NCBI RefSeq assembly: GCF_017834145.1
Contig: NZ_JAFIDA010000001.1
Span: 1,798,001 to 1,862,000 of the forward strand
DNA: 64,000 bases
Direction: 5' to 3'
Origin: Leucobacter exalbidus
GTDB lineage: Bacteria > Actinomycetota > Actinomycetes > Actinomycetales > Microbacteriaceae
Positions 27,303 to 36,010 of the stretch are shown here, piece by piece. The translations under genes and the position numbers were made by a program. How positions within the stretch are numbered: the first letter of the stretch is position 1; every line of letters begins with the position of its first letter. The notes under the pieces are model-generated. The model ran no database searches and was not told the origin of the DNA. It saw only the letters and a program-made list of their open reading frames with translations.

Positions 27303-28730
27303 ATGACGGTCACCACGCGAGAGCCCAGCCACGGCACCTGGACTCGCCCCCGGCCCACGCGCGAGGGGCTGCGCTTCGATGTCATCCTTGCCGTTGCCCT
27401 GGCCCTCGCGGCCACGACCACCGCGCTGCTGTACGACCGGGTCGGCATCTACGCCGAAACCGCTCCCATATGGGTGTGGATTGTGGGCCTCGGGCTGTCG
27501 ACCCTGCCGCTCGCCGCTCGGCGCATCTGGCCCGTGCCCGTCGCGATTCTCGTGTCGATCGGGTTCTTTGTCTGCGGGCAATTCGCTGTGCCCGAGCTAC
27601 TGATTGTCAACATCAGCCTCTTTATCGGCCTCTACGCGGTCGGCGCGTGGGAGCCCCGGCGTGCGCTCGCAATCTGGAGCCGCATCGCCATCAGCCTGGC
27701 GATGGTGGTGTGGCTGCTGGTCTCGCTGATCATCGCCTCGTCGAACACCGAGGCGATGCCCGAGGTGTCGCGCAGCGGCATCTTCTCGGCCTTCGCCACC
27801 TACGCCGTCATTCAGATCATCACGAACCTGATCTACTTCAGCGGCGCGTTCATGTTCGGCAACCGATCGTGGCAGGCAGCCCGCGCGCAGGCGCAGCTCG
27901 AGGCGCAGGGGCACGAGCTCGCGCTCGAACGACGCACGAGCGCCGAGCAGGCGGTAGCCCTCGACCGCATCGAAATTGCGCGTGAACTGCACGATGTCGT
28001 CGCGCACCATGTCTCAGTGATGGGCATTCAAGCGGCGGCGGCCAGGCGGCTGCTGGAAAAGGACGCCGAATCGGGGCGCGAACGGGCCCAGCAGGCACTC
28101 TTGGTTGTTGAAACGAGCGCAGAAACTGCCATCGCTGAGCTGCGCGGCCTCGTGGGCACGCTGCGGGCGCCAGAGCCCAGCGCCACCGCCTCCACCATCG
28201 GCATCGCGCAACTACCCGCGCTCGTCGCGGCGTCGCAAGGGGCCGGAGTGCCCGCCACGCTCATCATCGCGGGCACGCCGCACCCGCTGCCCATGCTCAT
28301 CGACGTCGCGCTCTACCGCGTCGCGCAAGAGGCCCTCACGAACGTGCGCAAGCACGCGGGTCGCGGCGCCGAGGCGACCGTGCGACTCAGGTTTGAGACG
28401 GGCGCGGTCGAGCTCGAGGTCAGCGACACCGGCATCGCGCAACGGCTCGCGGCGGGAGCTGCCGCGGGTGCTGGTGGGTCTGCCGCAAGCTCCGGATCAG
28501 GCCTCGGCCTGCGCGGCATGCGTGAGCGCGCGGGCGCCGTGGGCGGCACCGTTGAGGTGGGCCGGCGCGAAACCGGTGGGTTCTTGGTGCGCGTGCGGGT
28601 GCCGCTGCGCGAGCCCAGCCCGGCACCGGGCTCCGCTGCCGGGCCTGCATCCACGACTGTGCTTGCTCCGGCCCCTACTCCTATACCTGCATCAGCATCC
28701 GTCACCATTCCCGCGGAGGATCTCGCATGA
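27303..28730 (+). CDS. Sensor histidine kinase, NarL-system type (HisKA_3)
   Basis: This 475-aa kinase has five or six membrane helices (residues about 24-190), a coiled linker, and a HisKA_3 domain with phospho-accepting His230 in IARELHDVVAHHVSVMGIQA. An HATPase domain follows, with QEALTNVRKHAG and SGSGLGLRGMRERAGAVGG. The alanine/proline-rich tail (about residues 445-475) is low complexity. The kinase fold resembles DesK/LiaS-like sensors of membrane stress. Its stop overlaps the response regulator start (ATGA). It diverges from the NatAB-like transporter, a likely target. Confidence 0.92.
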   Translation: MTVTTREPSHGTWTRPRPTREGLRFDVILAVALALAATTTALLYDRVGIYAETAPIWVWIVGLGLSTLPLAARRIWPVPVAILVSIGFFVCGQFAVPELLIVNISLFIGLYAVGAWEPRRALAIWSRIAISLAMVVWLLVSLIIASSNTEAMPEVSRSGIFSAFATYAVIQIITNLIYFSGAFMFGNRSWQAARAQAQLEAQGHELALERRTSAEQAVALDRIEIARELHDVVAHHVSVMGIQAAAARRLLEKDAESGRERAQQALLVVETSAETAIAELRGLVGTLRAPEPSATASTIGIAQLPALVAASQGAGVPATLIIAGTPHPLPMLIDVALYRVAQEALTNVRKHAGRGAEATVRLRFETGAVELEVSDTGIAQRLAAGAAAGAGGSAASSGSGLGLRGMRERAGAVGGTVEVGRRETGGFLVRVRVPLREPSPAPGSAAGPASTTVLAPAPTPIPASASVTIPAEDLA

Positions 28731-29479
28731 TTCGTGTACTGGTGGTTGATGACCAGGCGCTCGTGCGATCGGGGTTTCGCATCATCCTCGAAACCGAGCC
28801 CGACATCGAGGTGGTGGGCGAAGCGGCCGACGGCGCCGAAGCGGTGCAGCTCGCGGCGGCGCTCACCCCCGACGTCATCTGCATGGACGTTGAAATGCCG
28901 GGCCTCGACGGTATCGAGGCATCCAAACGCATTCTCGGCTCCGCGCGCTCCGGCAACTCCGGCAACTCCGGCAACTCCGGCAAGTCTGCCCCGCCCGCCA
29001 TCTTGATCCTCACCACGTTTGGGCACGAGCAGTATCTCTTCGACGCCCTCGCCGCCGGCGTCAGCGGGTTCCTGGTGAAAACGGCCCGGGCCGAGCAACT
29101 CATCGATGCCGTGCACGAGCTCGCGGCCGGCGGCGCCCTGCTCGGCCCCGATGTCACCCGCGCGGTGATGGAACGCGCGGCTCAGCGTGACGCGGCAGCA
29201 GCGGGCGGCACGGCGGCGGGAGGCACGGCGGCGGGAGGCACGGCAGGATCCGGAGCAGCGTCATGCCCCCTCGACGCCGCAGGCCTCACCGAGCGCGAAC
29301 GCGAGGTGCTGCGGTGGCTCGCGACCGGGGCGTCGAACGCCGAGATCGCGGCCGCATTGTTCGTGGGCGAGGCCACCGTGAAAACCCACGTCTCCAACCT
29401 GCTGCAGAAATTGGGGGCGCGCGACCGCATCCAGGCGGTCGTGTGGGCGCACACCCACGGCATCGAGCCACACGAATGA
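28727..29479 (+). CDS. Response regulator, NarL/LuxR family
   Basis: This 250-aa regulator has a receiver domain with phospho-acceptor Asp54 in VICMDVEMPGLDG, and a LuxR-type HTH domain LTEREREVLRWLATGASNAE, continuing IAAALFVGEATVKTHVSNLL. Two repeat-coded insertions stand out: a GNSGNSGNSG stretch inside the receiver between helix 3 and strand 4, and an AAGGT repeat in the linker. Overlap with the kinase gene shows co-translation. Probable targets are its own operon and the divergent ABC genes. Confidence 0.92.
   Translation: MIRVLVVDDQALVRSGFRIILETEPDIEVVGEAADGAEAVQLAAALTPDVICMDVEMPGLDGIEASKRILGSARSGNSGNSGNSGKSAPPAILILTTFGHEQYLFDALAAGVSGFLVKTARAEQLIDAVHELAAGGALLGPDVTRAVMERAAQRDAAAAGGTAAGGTAAGGTAGSGAASCPLDAAGLTEREREVLRWLATGASNAEIAAALFVGEATVKTHVSNLLQKLGARDRIQAVVWAHTHGIEPHE
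28948..28983 (+). repeat. Four perfect 9-bp tandem repeats inside the response regulator gene
   Basis: CTCCGGCAA occurs four times in a row. The repeat is in frame and encodes SGN units, so a change in copy number would lengthen or shorten the receiver loop without a frameshift. Confidence 0.8.
29207..29247 (+). repeat. 15-bp tandem repeats in the response regulator linker
   Basis: GGCACGGCGGCGGGA occurs twice, followed by a partial third copy. It encodes GTAAG units between the receiver and DNA-binding domains. Confidence 0.75.
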
Positions 29480-29736
29480 GCGGGCGTGATTTGATCCGGA
29501 TCGCGCCCCTCGCCGCGGGCTCACGCCCCGGCGCGCTTCGCCCATGCTTCGGCGCCGTAATGTTCAGTCATGTCTCAGGCGTGACTGGGCTGATGCGGGG
29601 GCCCAAGAACTAGTCTGGAGAGAGCTCGCTCCTGGGGGCTATTCGCCTTGGGGGCGCGAGCCGCTTGCCGCGCTACGTTGCCGCGACCGAGACCAGTCAC
29701 CGACGACACGATTCGCACATTGCGAAGGAGGCCACC

Positions 29737-30573
29737 ATGTCTGACCTACAGCCCGCCGAGCCCGCCACCACGGCTGCCGCAGCTCCCGTCGCCACCGCGT
29801 TCAGCGACGCCCACGCCGTCTGGCACGCCGAAGTCGAGGCGGCCCGCACCGCCCCCTATGGTGCGCTCACCGCGACCGCCATGCACTGGCTCGAGGGAGA
29901 TGCGGGCGAGGCCCGCGAGCTGCCCGGGCTACCCGGTGAGTGGCGTGCGTACCCCGATGGGCTCGTGACCGTCGTGGTCACCGAGGCCGACGGAATTTCG
30001 CAGGCGGGGCAGCCCGTAGCGGGCGAGGTGCGGGTGGGCCCGCTGACCGGGCTCGCCTCGGCCACCCTCACCTGGGGTGACATTTTGATTGAGATCGCAG
30101 CCCGCTCGGGCGCGATTGCGGTGCGACCCCGTGACCCGCAGGCTGCGGCGCGCGTGGAGTACACGGGCACCCCCGTGTTTGCCCCGAACCGTGACTGGGT
30201 GGTGTCGGCCGAGTTCGAATCTGACCCGCGCGCGAGCGTTGAGATTGATTCGGCGGCGGCCGGCCGGTTGCAGCACTATGACTCCCCCGGGCGGGCGGTT
30301 TTCACGGTCGGCGGCGAGCGCGTGGCCCTCACCCTGTTTGGGTCGGCGGCGGGCGGTGACCTGCGCGCCATCTTCTCTGACGCGTCACCCGAGACGTTCG
30401 ACGCGACCCGCTTCGTGGGGGTGACTGCGCGCGAGGGCGGTCTCGTGATCGATTTCAACCGGGCCGTGAACCCACCGTTTGCGTACACCGAGCACGCGAC
30501 CTGCCCGTTCCCGCCCGCCGAGAACCGGCTGCCGGTGCCCGTCGAGGCCGGCGAGAAGCGCCCCAACGCGTAG
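29737..30573 (+). CDS. DUF1684 family protein
   Basis: This 278-aa protein matches DUF1684, whose usual features are a WHAEVEAARTAPYG-type start, a central beta-rich region, and the C-terminal VIDFNRAVNPPFAYTEHATC with PFPPAENRLPVPVEAGE. The conserved NPPCAYT-type motif appears here as NPPFAYT, so the usual cysteine is replaced by Phe. The function of the family is unknown. I start it at ATG 29737, which follows AAGGAGG; the frame is open to 29665. Confidence 0.85.
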   Translation: MSDLQPAEPATTAAAAPVATAFSDAHAVWHAEVEAARTAPYGALTATAMHWLEGDAGEARELPGLPGEWRAYPDGLVTVVVTEADGISQAGQPVAGEVRVGPLTGLASATLTWGDILIEIAARSGAIAVRPRDPQAAARVEYTGTPVFAPNRDWVVSAEFESDPRASVEIDSAAAGRLQHYDSPGRAVFTVGGERVALTLFGSAAGGDLRAIFSDASPETFDATRFVGVTAREGGLVIDFNRAVNPPFAYTEHATCPFPPAENRLPVPVEAGEKRPNA

Positions 30574-30588
30574 GCATGGCGTAGCGAC

Positions 30589-30624
30589 GCGGGGTCGTGG
30601 CGGCTACGGCCGCTGCGACCCCGC
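30589..30624. terminator. GC-rich hairpin between convergent genes
   Basis: GCGGGGTCG (30589-30597) pairs with CGACCCCGC (30616-30624), with further pairing of GGCGGC and GCCGC inside. There is no T-run. It overlaps the last codons of the 30604-30966 gene. Confidence 0.45.
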
Positions 30625-30966
30625 GAAGCACTCGCGCACCTCGACGCGGGCGGTGAGCCCGCGCGCGATCCGCTCGCCGAGCGCGTAGGCGCGTGCCGGG
30701 TCAGTCACCCGCACCGCCCACACGCGCGTCAGCGACGAACCTCCGCCCGCAGCGGGCAGGCCGTCTGCGCCGAACTGCTGCGCACGACCGGGTTCGTCGA
30801 GCACCTCGCTCCACTCGAGCTCAGACGACGCGGCGAGCTCATCTTCAAGCGCGGCCGCAAAGGTGACGGCCGCCTCGATCTGGGCGGCGCTGCGCCCGGC
30901 GTGCACCAATCTCGCGGATGCTTCCCCCGTATGCGCTGCTCCGTGCACCATCAGTAGGTATCGCAT
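30604..30966 (-). CDS. YCII-like (DGPF-type) small protein
   Basis: This 120-aa protein begins MRYLLMVHGAA and has a ferredoxin-like pattern. Near the end, RVWAVRVTDPARAYALGERI resembles the TVIEARDLDEAVALA segment of YCII/DGPF proteins. Those proteins are often encoded beside sigma factors, but none is seen here. The match is partial, and the family's His-Asp pair cannot be placed with certainty. GGAG lies about 7 bases before the ATG. Confidence 0.55.
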   Translation of the reverse strand: MRYLLMVHGAAHTGEASARLVHAGRSAAQIEAAVTFAAALEDELAASSELEWSEVLDEPGRAQQFGADGLPAAGGGSSLTRVWAVRVTDPARAYALGERIARGLTARVEVRECFAGSQRP

Positions 30967-31059
30967 GGCCCGCTCCGTTTCCCGGGCCCGACCTCAGTGA
31001 CGTGCCCGCAATTGGTACGTCAATGGTGTCACGAAGCAGCGCGCAGGTCGAGGGGTCAG

Positions 31060-32166
31060 CTACTGCACTTCGTCGCGTGCGCCCGCCACCAACCGGTCGA
31101 TGGTCTGCTGCGCACTCGCGAGCGCCACGGCCGACTCCTCGGGGCGGTTCAAATACCCGTGCGTGGTGCCCGCCTGCGTGTACTCCAGCACCCGCACCCC
31201 GGCCACCGCGAGCTGCTCGGCAAACTGCTCCCCCGACGCCCGCAGGTCGTCAATATCGGCGTTCACGATCACCGTGGGCGGCAAAAGTGCGAGACGGGGC
31301 GCCGCAATCTCGCCCGCGACGAGCTCGCTTTCGGCGGCTTCTGCGTCGCTCACCTCACCAATGTGGGTGGCGTACATGGTCGAGATTCGATCCGGATCAA
31401 AGCGCAGCCCCTCCCGCAGCGTCGCCGTCGCGCGCGCAATCGCGGCATCGGGCCGCTGGGTGCGGTGCAGCGTGGGGTATTCGAGCATCAGGGCCGCGGC
31501 CGCGGTGCCGTCGCCCGCGAGGGCGGCATCGGCACGGTCGAGGGCGGCGAGGGTGGCGAGATGGGCCCCGGCGCTGGCTCCGCCGATGAGCAGCGGGGCC
31601 GATTCGGTGCGCGCTACCCACGAGGCGACCGCGGCGACGTCGTTTGCGGGGGCGGGGGCCTTCACGGTGTCGCTCGCTAGGACGTAGTCGACCGAGTAGA
31701 CGCGCACGCCGGCGGCGGCGAACTGGCGGGCGGCCCAGTCGGCCTCGGCCATGTCGAGCCCGCCGTGAATGAAGGATCCGCCGTGAGCCCACACGAGCAC
31801 GGCCCAGGGTTCGGTGGTGGCGGCTGTCGCCGGTGCCGGGTCGTAGCGGCGCACCGGAACCTCGGCGGAACCCACCCGGTTGATGCCGCTCGCAGCCGCG
31901 GCACCAGCATCTTGGTTGCTCGGCTTCGACGACGAAACCTGGTTCGCAGGGCCAGGCACCACGAGATTCGTCACGGTGACCGCCGAGGCATCGGAGCCAG
32001 TAGCGTCGTGAACTCCTGTCGCACCAGTCGCACCGCTCAGGCTCGTTGTCGGCTGGGCGGCCGCCGTGCCGCGGGCGTCACCGCGCCACAGCACTGCCAC
32101 GAGGCAGGCGGCGAGCGCCACGCACCCCACAATTACACCGATCAGGGGCCATCGTCGTATGCTCAC
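31060..32166 (-). CDS. Membrane-anchored or lipoprotein alpha/beta hydrolase, HSL-like
   Basis: This 368-aa protein begins with a basic residue pair and a hydrophobic stretch ending ALAAC, so Cys21 could be a lipobox cysteine; otherwise it is a membrane anchor. A threonine/serine-rich linker follows. The hydrolase domain has the oxyanion motif HGGSFIHGG, the nucleophile Ser in GGASAGAHLA, Asp in NADIDDLR and His in GTTHGYL. This set is typical of hormone-sensitive-lipase-type esterases. The GTG start at 32166 lies 6 bases after TAGAAT. Confidence 0.85.
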   Translation of the reverse strand: MSIRRWPLIGVIVGCVALAACLVAVLWRGDARGTAAAQPTTSLSGATGATGVHDATGSDASAVTVTNLVVPGPANQVSSSKPSNQDAGAAAASGINRVGSAEVPVRRYDPAPATAATTEPWAVLVWAHGGSFIHGGLDMAEADWAARQFAAAGVRVYSVDYVLASDTVKAPAPANDVAAVASWVARTESAPLLIGGASAGAHLATLAALDRADAALAGDGTAAAALMLEYPTLHRTQRPDAAIARATATLREGLRFDPDRISTMYATHIGEVSDAEAAESELVAGEIAAPRLALLPPTVIVNADIDDLRASGEQFAEQLAVAGVRVLEYTQAGTTHGYLNRPEESAVALASAQQTIDRLVAGARDEVQ

Positions 32167-32172
32167 ACGCTG

Positions 32173-32178
32173 ATTCTA
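32173..32178 (-). promoter_or_regulatory. -10 hexamer TAGAAT, leaderless start
   Basis: TAGAAT (five of six to consensus) ends 6 bases before the GTG at 32166 on the minus strand. Confidence 0.6.
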
Positions 32179-32405
32179 TGCGCGGTTGGTCGTACCCCTG
32201 GCGAAGTACACAAGTTGCGAGTCATAATTGGGTTCATGCTGACAGGAGCTCAAACGCAGTTCATTCATGGGGTTAGGAGCATCCATCGCTACGGCAGGCG
32301 GAACAATATGACCATGAGACATGAGATTGTCGAGAATGTTAGACATCCGTTTATAAACCGAATGAAAAGTTAACCTCTACTGGCACGCTTCAGTAATCAC
32401 GACAG

Positions 32406-33362
32406 TTAATGTGCGCTCTTCTCTAAGAGGTTCTTGACATGATTACCTACTGCATAGGCCAGTTTGACGGGAACAGCGTTTCCAATCTGCCGACCTTGAA
32501 TGGTCTTGGGCCCTTGTAATATCCAGGAGTCTGGAAAAGTCTGGATTCGTGCAGCTTCTCTGACCGTCAGCTGCCTAGGAAGCGTTGGATGAATTGGTGG
32601 ATGAAATCCAGCTAAGTGATTGCCATTCGGCCCGTACCCACCACCTGCTCGAATCGTAACCGATGGCTTATTGGGATTTAGCCTCGACCGCCGATAATTC
32701 GGGTCCTCCTCCCCTGCTCCCAGCTTCTTCCAGCGTTCAACCACGTGTTTAGCATGCTTGTTCGCGACATGGTTCAGTTCTGGCTTGTCATCCCAACTCT
32801 CTAAATCTCCGATGGCGTCCCAGACAGTTTTCGGCGGTAAGCCCACAATTGGGCTGGGCAATGATGCCCCTCCCCCCATTAGCCCCACTACGATTAACCG
32901 TTTCCGGGCCTGCGGAACATCGAACTCAGCTGCGTTAAGAACACCCATCGAGAATTCGTATCCCATTTCACTCAGTGCGGACATAATTCCGCTCAGGTGA
33001 TCATCATTTTTACGATGAGTCAGCGCGCTAACGTTCTCGAGCACAATCGCTCGAGGCTTAACCTCTCTGACAATTCGCATATATTCAACCCATAAAAAGT
33101 TACGCGGATCGTCAGGGTTTCCTCTGCCTGCGGAGCTAAATCCTTGGCAAGGTGGGCCGCCTACGACAGCATCCACACCTGCATAGGGAGACGCATCAAA
33201 ATCCCGAATATCACCGCAAACCACATTCCATTTAGGACGATTAAATGAGAGGGTTTCGCAAGCGATGGGATCGTGGTCTAGGCATACAGCGGGTTCCCAT
33301 CCGGCGAGCTCAAACCCTAGGTCCAAGCCGCCGCCACCACTAAAAAGAGAAACGTATCGCAT
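32406..33362 (-). CDS. DNA (cytosine-5) methyltransferase of a type II R-M system
   Basis: This 318-aa enzyme has all main m5C methyltransferase motifs: I (LFSGGGGLDLGFELAGW), IV with the catalytic cysteine (GGPPCQGFS), VI (VLENVSAL), VIII (QARKRLIVVG), IX (RAGGGYGPNG region) and X (IGNAVPVKLAYAVG). The target-recognition domain lies between VIII and IX, about residues 170-230, and is short. It follows the endonuclease gene on the same strand by 31 bases and protects the host. The base composition is lower in GC than its neighbours. Confidence 0.92.
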   Translation of the reverse strand: MRYVSLFSGGGGLDLGFELAGWEPAVCLDHDPIACETLSFNRPKWNVVCGDIRDFDASPYAGVDAVVGGPPCQGFSSAGRGNPDDPRNFLWVEYMRIVREVKPRAIVLENVSALTHRKNDDHLSGIMSALSEMGYEFSMGVLNAAEFDVPQARKRLIVVGLMGGGASLPSPIVGLPPKTVWDAIGDLESWDDKPELNHVANKHAKHVVERWKKLGAGEEDPNYRRSRLNPNKPSVTIRAGGGYGPNGNHLAGFHPPIHPTLPRQLTVREAARIQTFPDSWILQGPKTIQGRQIGNAVPVKLAYAVGNHVKNLLEKSAH

Positions 33363-33393
33363 CCCACAAGACTACCTGCGACAGCAGACAGTG

Positions 33394-34320
33394 TTAGCTT
33401 AGCGCCGCATTAATGGCGTCCTCATACGCCCCCATCGGAGGCAAATTCGTTACTCCGACAAAGGCTTGAGCTACCTGAACCACACTCGTTGTAAGACGCC
33501 CGGTCTGCAGCAAGCTCGCAGGTTGACCGGGAATCACGTTTTCCCAATCGGGGTCGTAAGACAAGAACGTAACTGCGCCAGGAGCCAATGGGTATTCAGG
33601 AAGTTCGTTTCCTTCGCCAAGAAGGCGCTTCGCGATTCGCTCAAAAACCGGCTTAGGAGTCACAAAGAAGAGGCCACCTTTACATAACTTCTCCCGCTGC
33701 AACAGATTACCTTTGTAAATCACCTGCGGCAAGATGCGCTTATTCACATTCTCCCAGTTAAAGGCCGCATCACTTTTCTTTATTTCTCGACCGTTCTGCA
33801 GCCCATCGATTGAGGCCCGATAGTTCCCTGTCGTATCAATCGTTTGCACTTCAACAGCCACAAACTCGGCAAGGCCCGTCGGAGTAACTACCGCCAAAAT
33901 CCAGTCCACAAAGTAGGAACCCGAGCCGCCTCTCTGAGGTAAGCGCAGCTCACCACCCCATTTTTTTCCGAATACCCCAATTACGGGGCTCCCCCTCCGG
34001 ATCGCCTCTGACAGCGCGGTTCGCCCCGGGGTCAGCACCCACCCATCGGTAAATCCAAACTCCCACTTATCGCCGAAAGCGATCGCAGCGATATCTCGAA
34101 GAATTTTCCAGTCGTCGCCATACAACCGATTGGGGCAGCAAACCACCGGAGCTCGCGTGGTTTGCTTCAGCGCGCATACGCCTGCGACCAAACCATCCTG
34201 AAACACTTTCTCGCACGAATCATCTATGAAAGGGCATCGTTGATTCGATGCGGCAGACGTAGCTTCCACGCTAGTGTCTGCAGCGCTGTACCCAAACCAA
34301 TCGGTAATTGTCACGGCCAT
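33394..34320 (-). CDS. NotI-family type II restriction endonuclease
   Basis: This 308-aa protein matches NotI in two regions. The N-terminal region has four cysteines in the NotI spacing style: Cys29 in RCPF, Cys36, Cys49 in GVC and Cys62 in CPNR; in NotI such cysteines bind an iron atom. The catalytic core has GGELRLPQ, Asp139 in YFVDWILAVV, and Glu157 and Gln159 in VEVQT, matching Asp160, Glu182 and Gln184 of NotI. NotI is longer (383 aa) and cuts GCGGCCGC; the target here is unknown. It heads the operon with the methyltransferase. Confidence 0.85.
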   Translation of the reverse strand: MAVTITDWFGYSAADTSVEATSAASNQRCPFIDDSCEKVFQDGLVAGVCALKQTTRAPVVCCPNRLYGDDWKILRDIAAIAFGDKWEFGFTDGWVLTPGRTALSEAIRRGSPVIGVFGKKWGGELRLPQRGGSGSYFVDWILAVVTPTGLAEFVAVEVQTIDTTGNYRASIDGLQNGREIKKSDAAFNWENVNKRILPQVIYKGNLLQREKLCKGGLFFVTPKPVFERIAKRLLGEGNELPEYPLAPGAVTFLSYDPDWENVIPGQPASLLQTGRLTTSVVQVAQAFVGVTNLPPMGAYEDAINAALS

Positions 34321-34408
34321 GGCCCCATACTGTCACGCTCGAGGGGATTCAGCTATTCCGCATTAGCGCCGCATCCTCTAAACACTGGCGCCGCACACCT
34401 CGACCCGC

Positions 34409-34414
34409 CACAAT
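34409..34414 (+). promoter_or_regulatory. -10-like CACAAT before the lysophospholipase gene
   Basis: CACAAT ends 6 bases before the ATG at 34421. It is weaker than the other leaderless -10 sites. Confidence 0.3.
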
Positions 34415-34420
34415 AGGCCC

Positions 34421-35281
34421 ATGACACCCGCCTACACCGAGTTCACGTACACCGATGCATTGGACGTCGAGATCACCGCCTACGAGTGGCGGGCCGAAGA
34501 TCCTGTTGCGATTGTGCAGATCTCGCACGGCATCGGCGAGCACGCGAAGCGTTACGACGCCTTTGCGCAGTTCCTCACGAAGAACGGGTTCACCGTTTAT
34601 GCCGACGATCACCGCGGCCACGGCGCCACCGGCCTTGCCCAGCACGACGGCGATCTCACGAAGCTGGGGCGCCTCGGCGAGGGTGGCCTCGCCGCCACCG
34701 AGAACGCTATTTTGCAGCTCACCGCGATCATTCGTGAGCGTAACCCCGGCCTCTCCGTCGTCATGTTTGCCCACTCGTGGGGGTCGCTCATGGCCCAGCG
34801 TATTCTTAATTCGCACCCGCGTGCGTGGGATGCGCTCGTGCTCTCGGGGTCTGCCCTGCGCACGTTCCGCCACATGGAGAGCGGCAATCTCAACGCGAAG
34901 TGGGCCGGCCCCGACGCCAACGGGTTTGAGTGGCTCAGCCGCGACGAGGCCGAGGTCGCGAAGTACATCGCCGACCCGCTGTGTTTCGAGGCCGATATTC
35001 TGCGGCTCTTCGGTGTTGCCGACGGGCTGCGACTCTTCGGCCGCCCGGTCGCTGGCCTCGCCCCCGAGATGCCGATCTTGATCATTTCGGGTGCCGAAGA
35101 TCCGATCGCCCGCGGCGACAGCTTGCCGCTGCTCGCTGAGGCCTTTCGCAAGCGCGGAGTCCAAGACGTCGCCCTCAAAACCTACCCGGGCGCGCGGCAC
35201 GAGACACTCAATGAAACCAATCGCGACCAGGTGTTCGTGGATCTCTCGACCTGGATGCTCGAGCAGGTTTCGCCGAACTAG
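34421..35281 (+). CDS. Alpha/beta hydrolase, lysophospholipase/monoacylglycerol lipase-like
   Basis: This 286-aa Hydrolase_4 protein has the oxyanion region ISHGIGEHAKRYDAFA, the DDHRGHGAT segment, nucleophile Ser in MFAHSWGSLMAQ (Ala replaces the usual Gly of GxSxG), Asp in ISGAEDPI and His in GARHETLNE. This set points to a monoglyceride lipase or lysophospholipase. There is no signal peptide, so it acts in the cytoplasm. No strong ribosome site is seen. It is the first core-like gene after the R-M island. Confidence 0.88.
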   Translation: MTPAYTEFTYTDALDVEITAYEWRAEDPVAIVQISHGIGEHAKRYDAFAQFLTKNGFTVYADDHRGHGATGLAQHDGDLTKLGRLGEGGLAATENAILQLTAIIRERNPGLSVVMFAHSWGSLMAQRILNSHPRAWDALVLSGSALRTFRHMESGNLNAKWAGPDANGFEWLSRDEAEVAKYIADPLCFEADILRLFGVADGLRLFGRPVAGLAPEMPILIISGAEDPIARGDSLPLLAEAFRKRGVQDVALKTYPGARHETLNETNRDQVFVDLSTWMLEQVSPN

Positions 35282-35469
35282 ATTCCGAGTCCCCAGGACC
35301 GGCCTTGTACCCGAGGTTCCCCTTGATGGCACCGTGAGACATCGCACTTGCTCATTCTGGCATTGCCCAGATGGCTGCAAAGAAACGAAATTCAGCTATA
35401 GCTCGTACCGACAGCAGACCCCATCCGCGCCGAACAACCCCTTGCCTCCAACACGAAACAATATGTACA

Positions 35470-35504
35470 CTATAGAACATAGGTTCCGAACATGTATTCT
35501 ATAG
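35470..35504. promoter_or_regulatory. 35-bp dyad with two GAAC-N4-GTTC-like motifs
   Basis: The outer arms CTATAGAA (35470-35477) and TTCTATAG (35497-35504) are perfect. Inside lie GAACATAGGTTC (35475-35486) and GAACATGTATTC (35488-35499). Both resemble the GAAC-N4-GTTC core of actinobacterial LexA (SOS) boxes. The dyad ends 17 bases before the DUF2188 gene start and overlaps TATTCT, a candidate -10. Confidence 0.6.
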
Positions 35505-35521
35505 AGGCATTGGAGAAGCAC

Positions 35522-35749
35522 ATGAGCAAGAGGAAGTCTGTGCATACAGTTCCAAGAGGCGACGGGTGGGGCAACCTGAGTTCTGGGAGTACTCGTGTGC
35601 CTAAGATTTATTCAACCAAGGCCGAAGCTCAAGCCGCGGGGCGGGCTACCGCGATGCGCCAAGAGGCTGAGCACGTGATTCATAATCGCAACGGCCGCAT
35701 TGGTGCCTCCAACTCCTATGGAAACGACCCGTTCCCACCTCGGGGCTGA
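35522..35749 (+). CDS. DUF2188 small protein
   Basis: This 75-aa protein matches DUF2188: VHTVPRGDGWGNL, a STKAEAQAAGRATAMRQEAE helix, then HNRNGRIGASNSYGNDPFPP. The family is small, widespread and of unknown function, often in accessory or defence-rich DNA. I start it at ATG 35522, as GGAG lies about 8 bases upstream and the preceding in-frame ATG (35492) falls inside the operator-like dyad. It is probably controlled through that dyad. Confidence 0.8.
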   Translation: MSKRKSVHTVPRGDGWGNLSSGSTRVPKIYSTKAEAQAAGRATAMRQEAEHVIHNRNGRIGASNSYGNDPFPPRG

Positions 35750-35998
35750 AGGCACTTCGAGTGCTTAAAACATGGCTCGTACCGCCCGCACCATCAGCGG
35801 TTGTCGCGTTTCTTCAGCGAGGGTGACTTTCGAACCAAGGGGCCTAAGTCCGTTATCCGCTGAACCAGTCGCTGAGCACCACATGCCCTCCGCCCGTGCC
35901 CGCAATGCGCCCCGGCTGTGCTCCACAGTTCACACCGCGCGACGCGCCCCACGGCACCCCGCTGACCCCCGTCCATGGCGCCAAAGCGGCCCGAGGCG

Positions 35999-36004
35999 TA
36001 CGCT
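35999..36004 (+). promoter_or_regulatory. -10 hexamer TACGCT, leaderless start of the lipoate ligase gene
   Basis: TACGCT ends 6 bases before the ATG at 36011. Confidence 0.45.
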
Positions 36005-36010
36005 AAAGCT

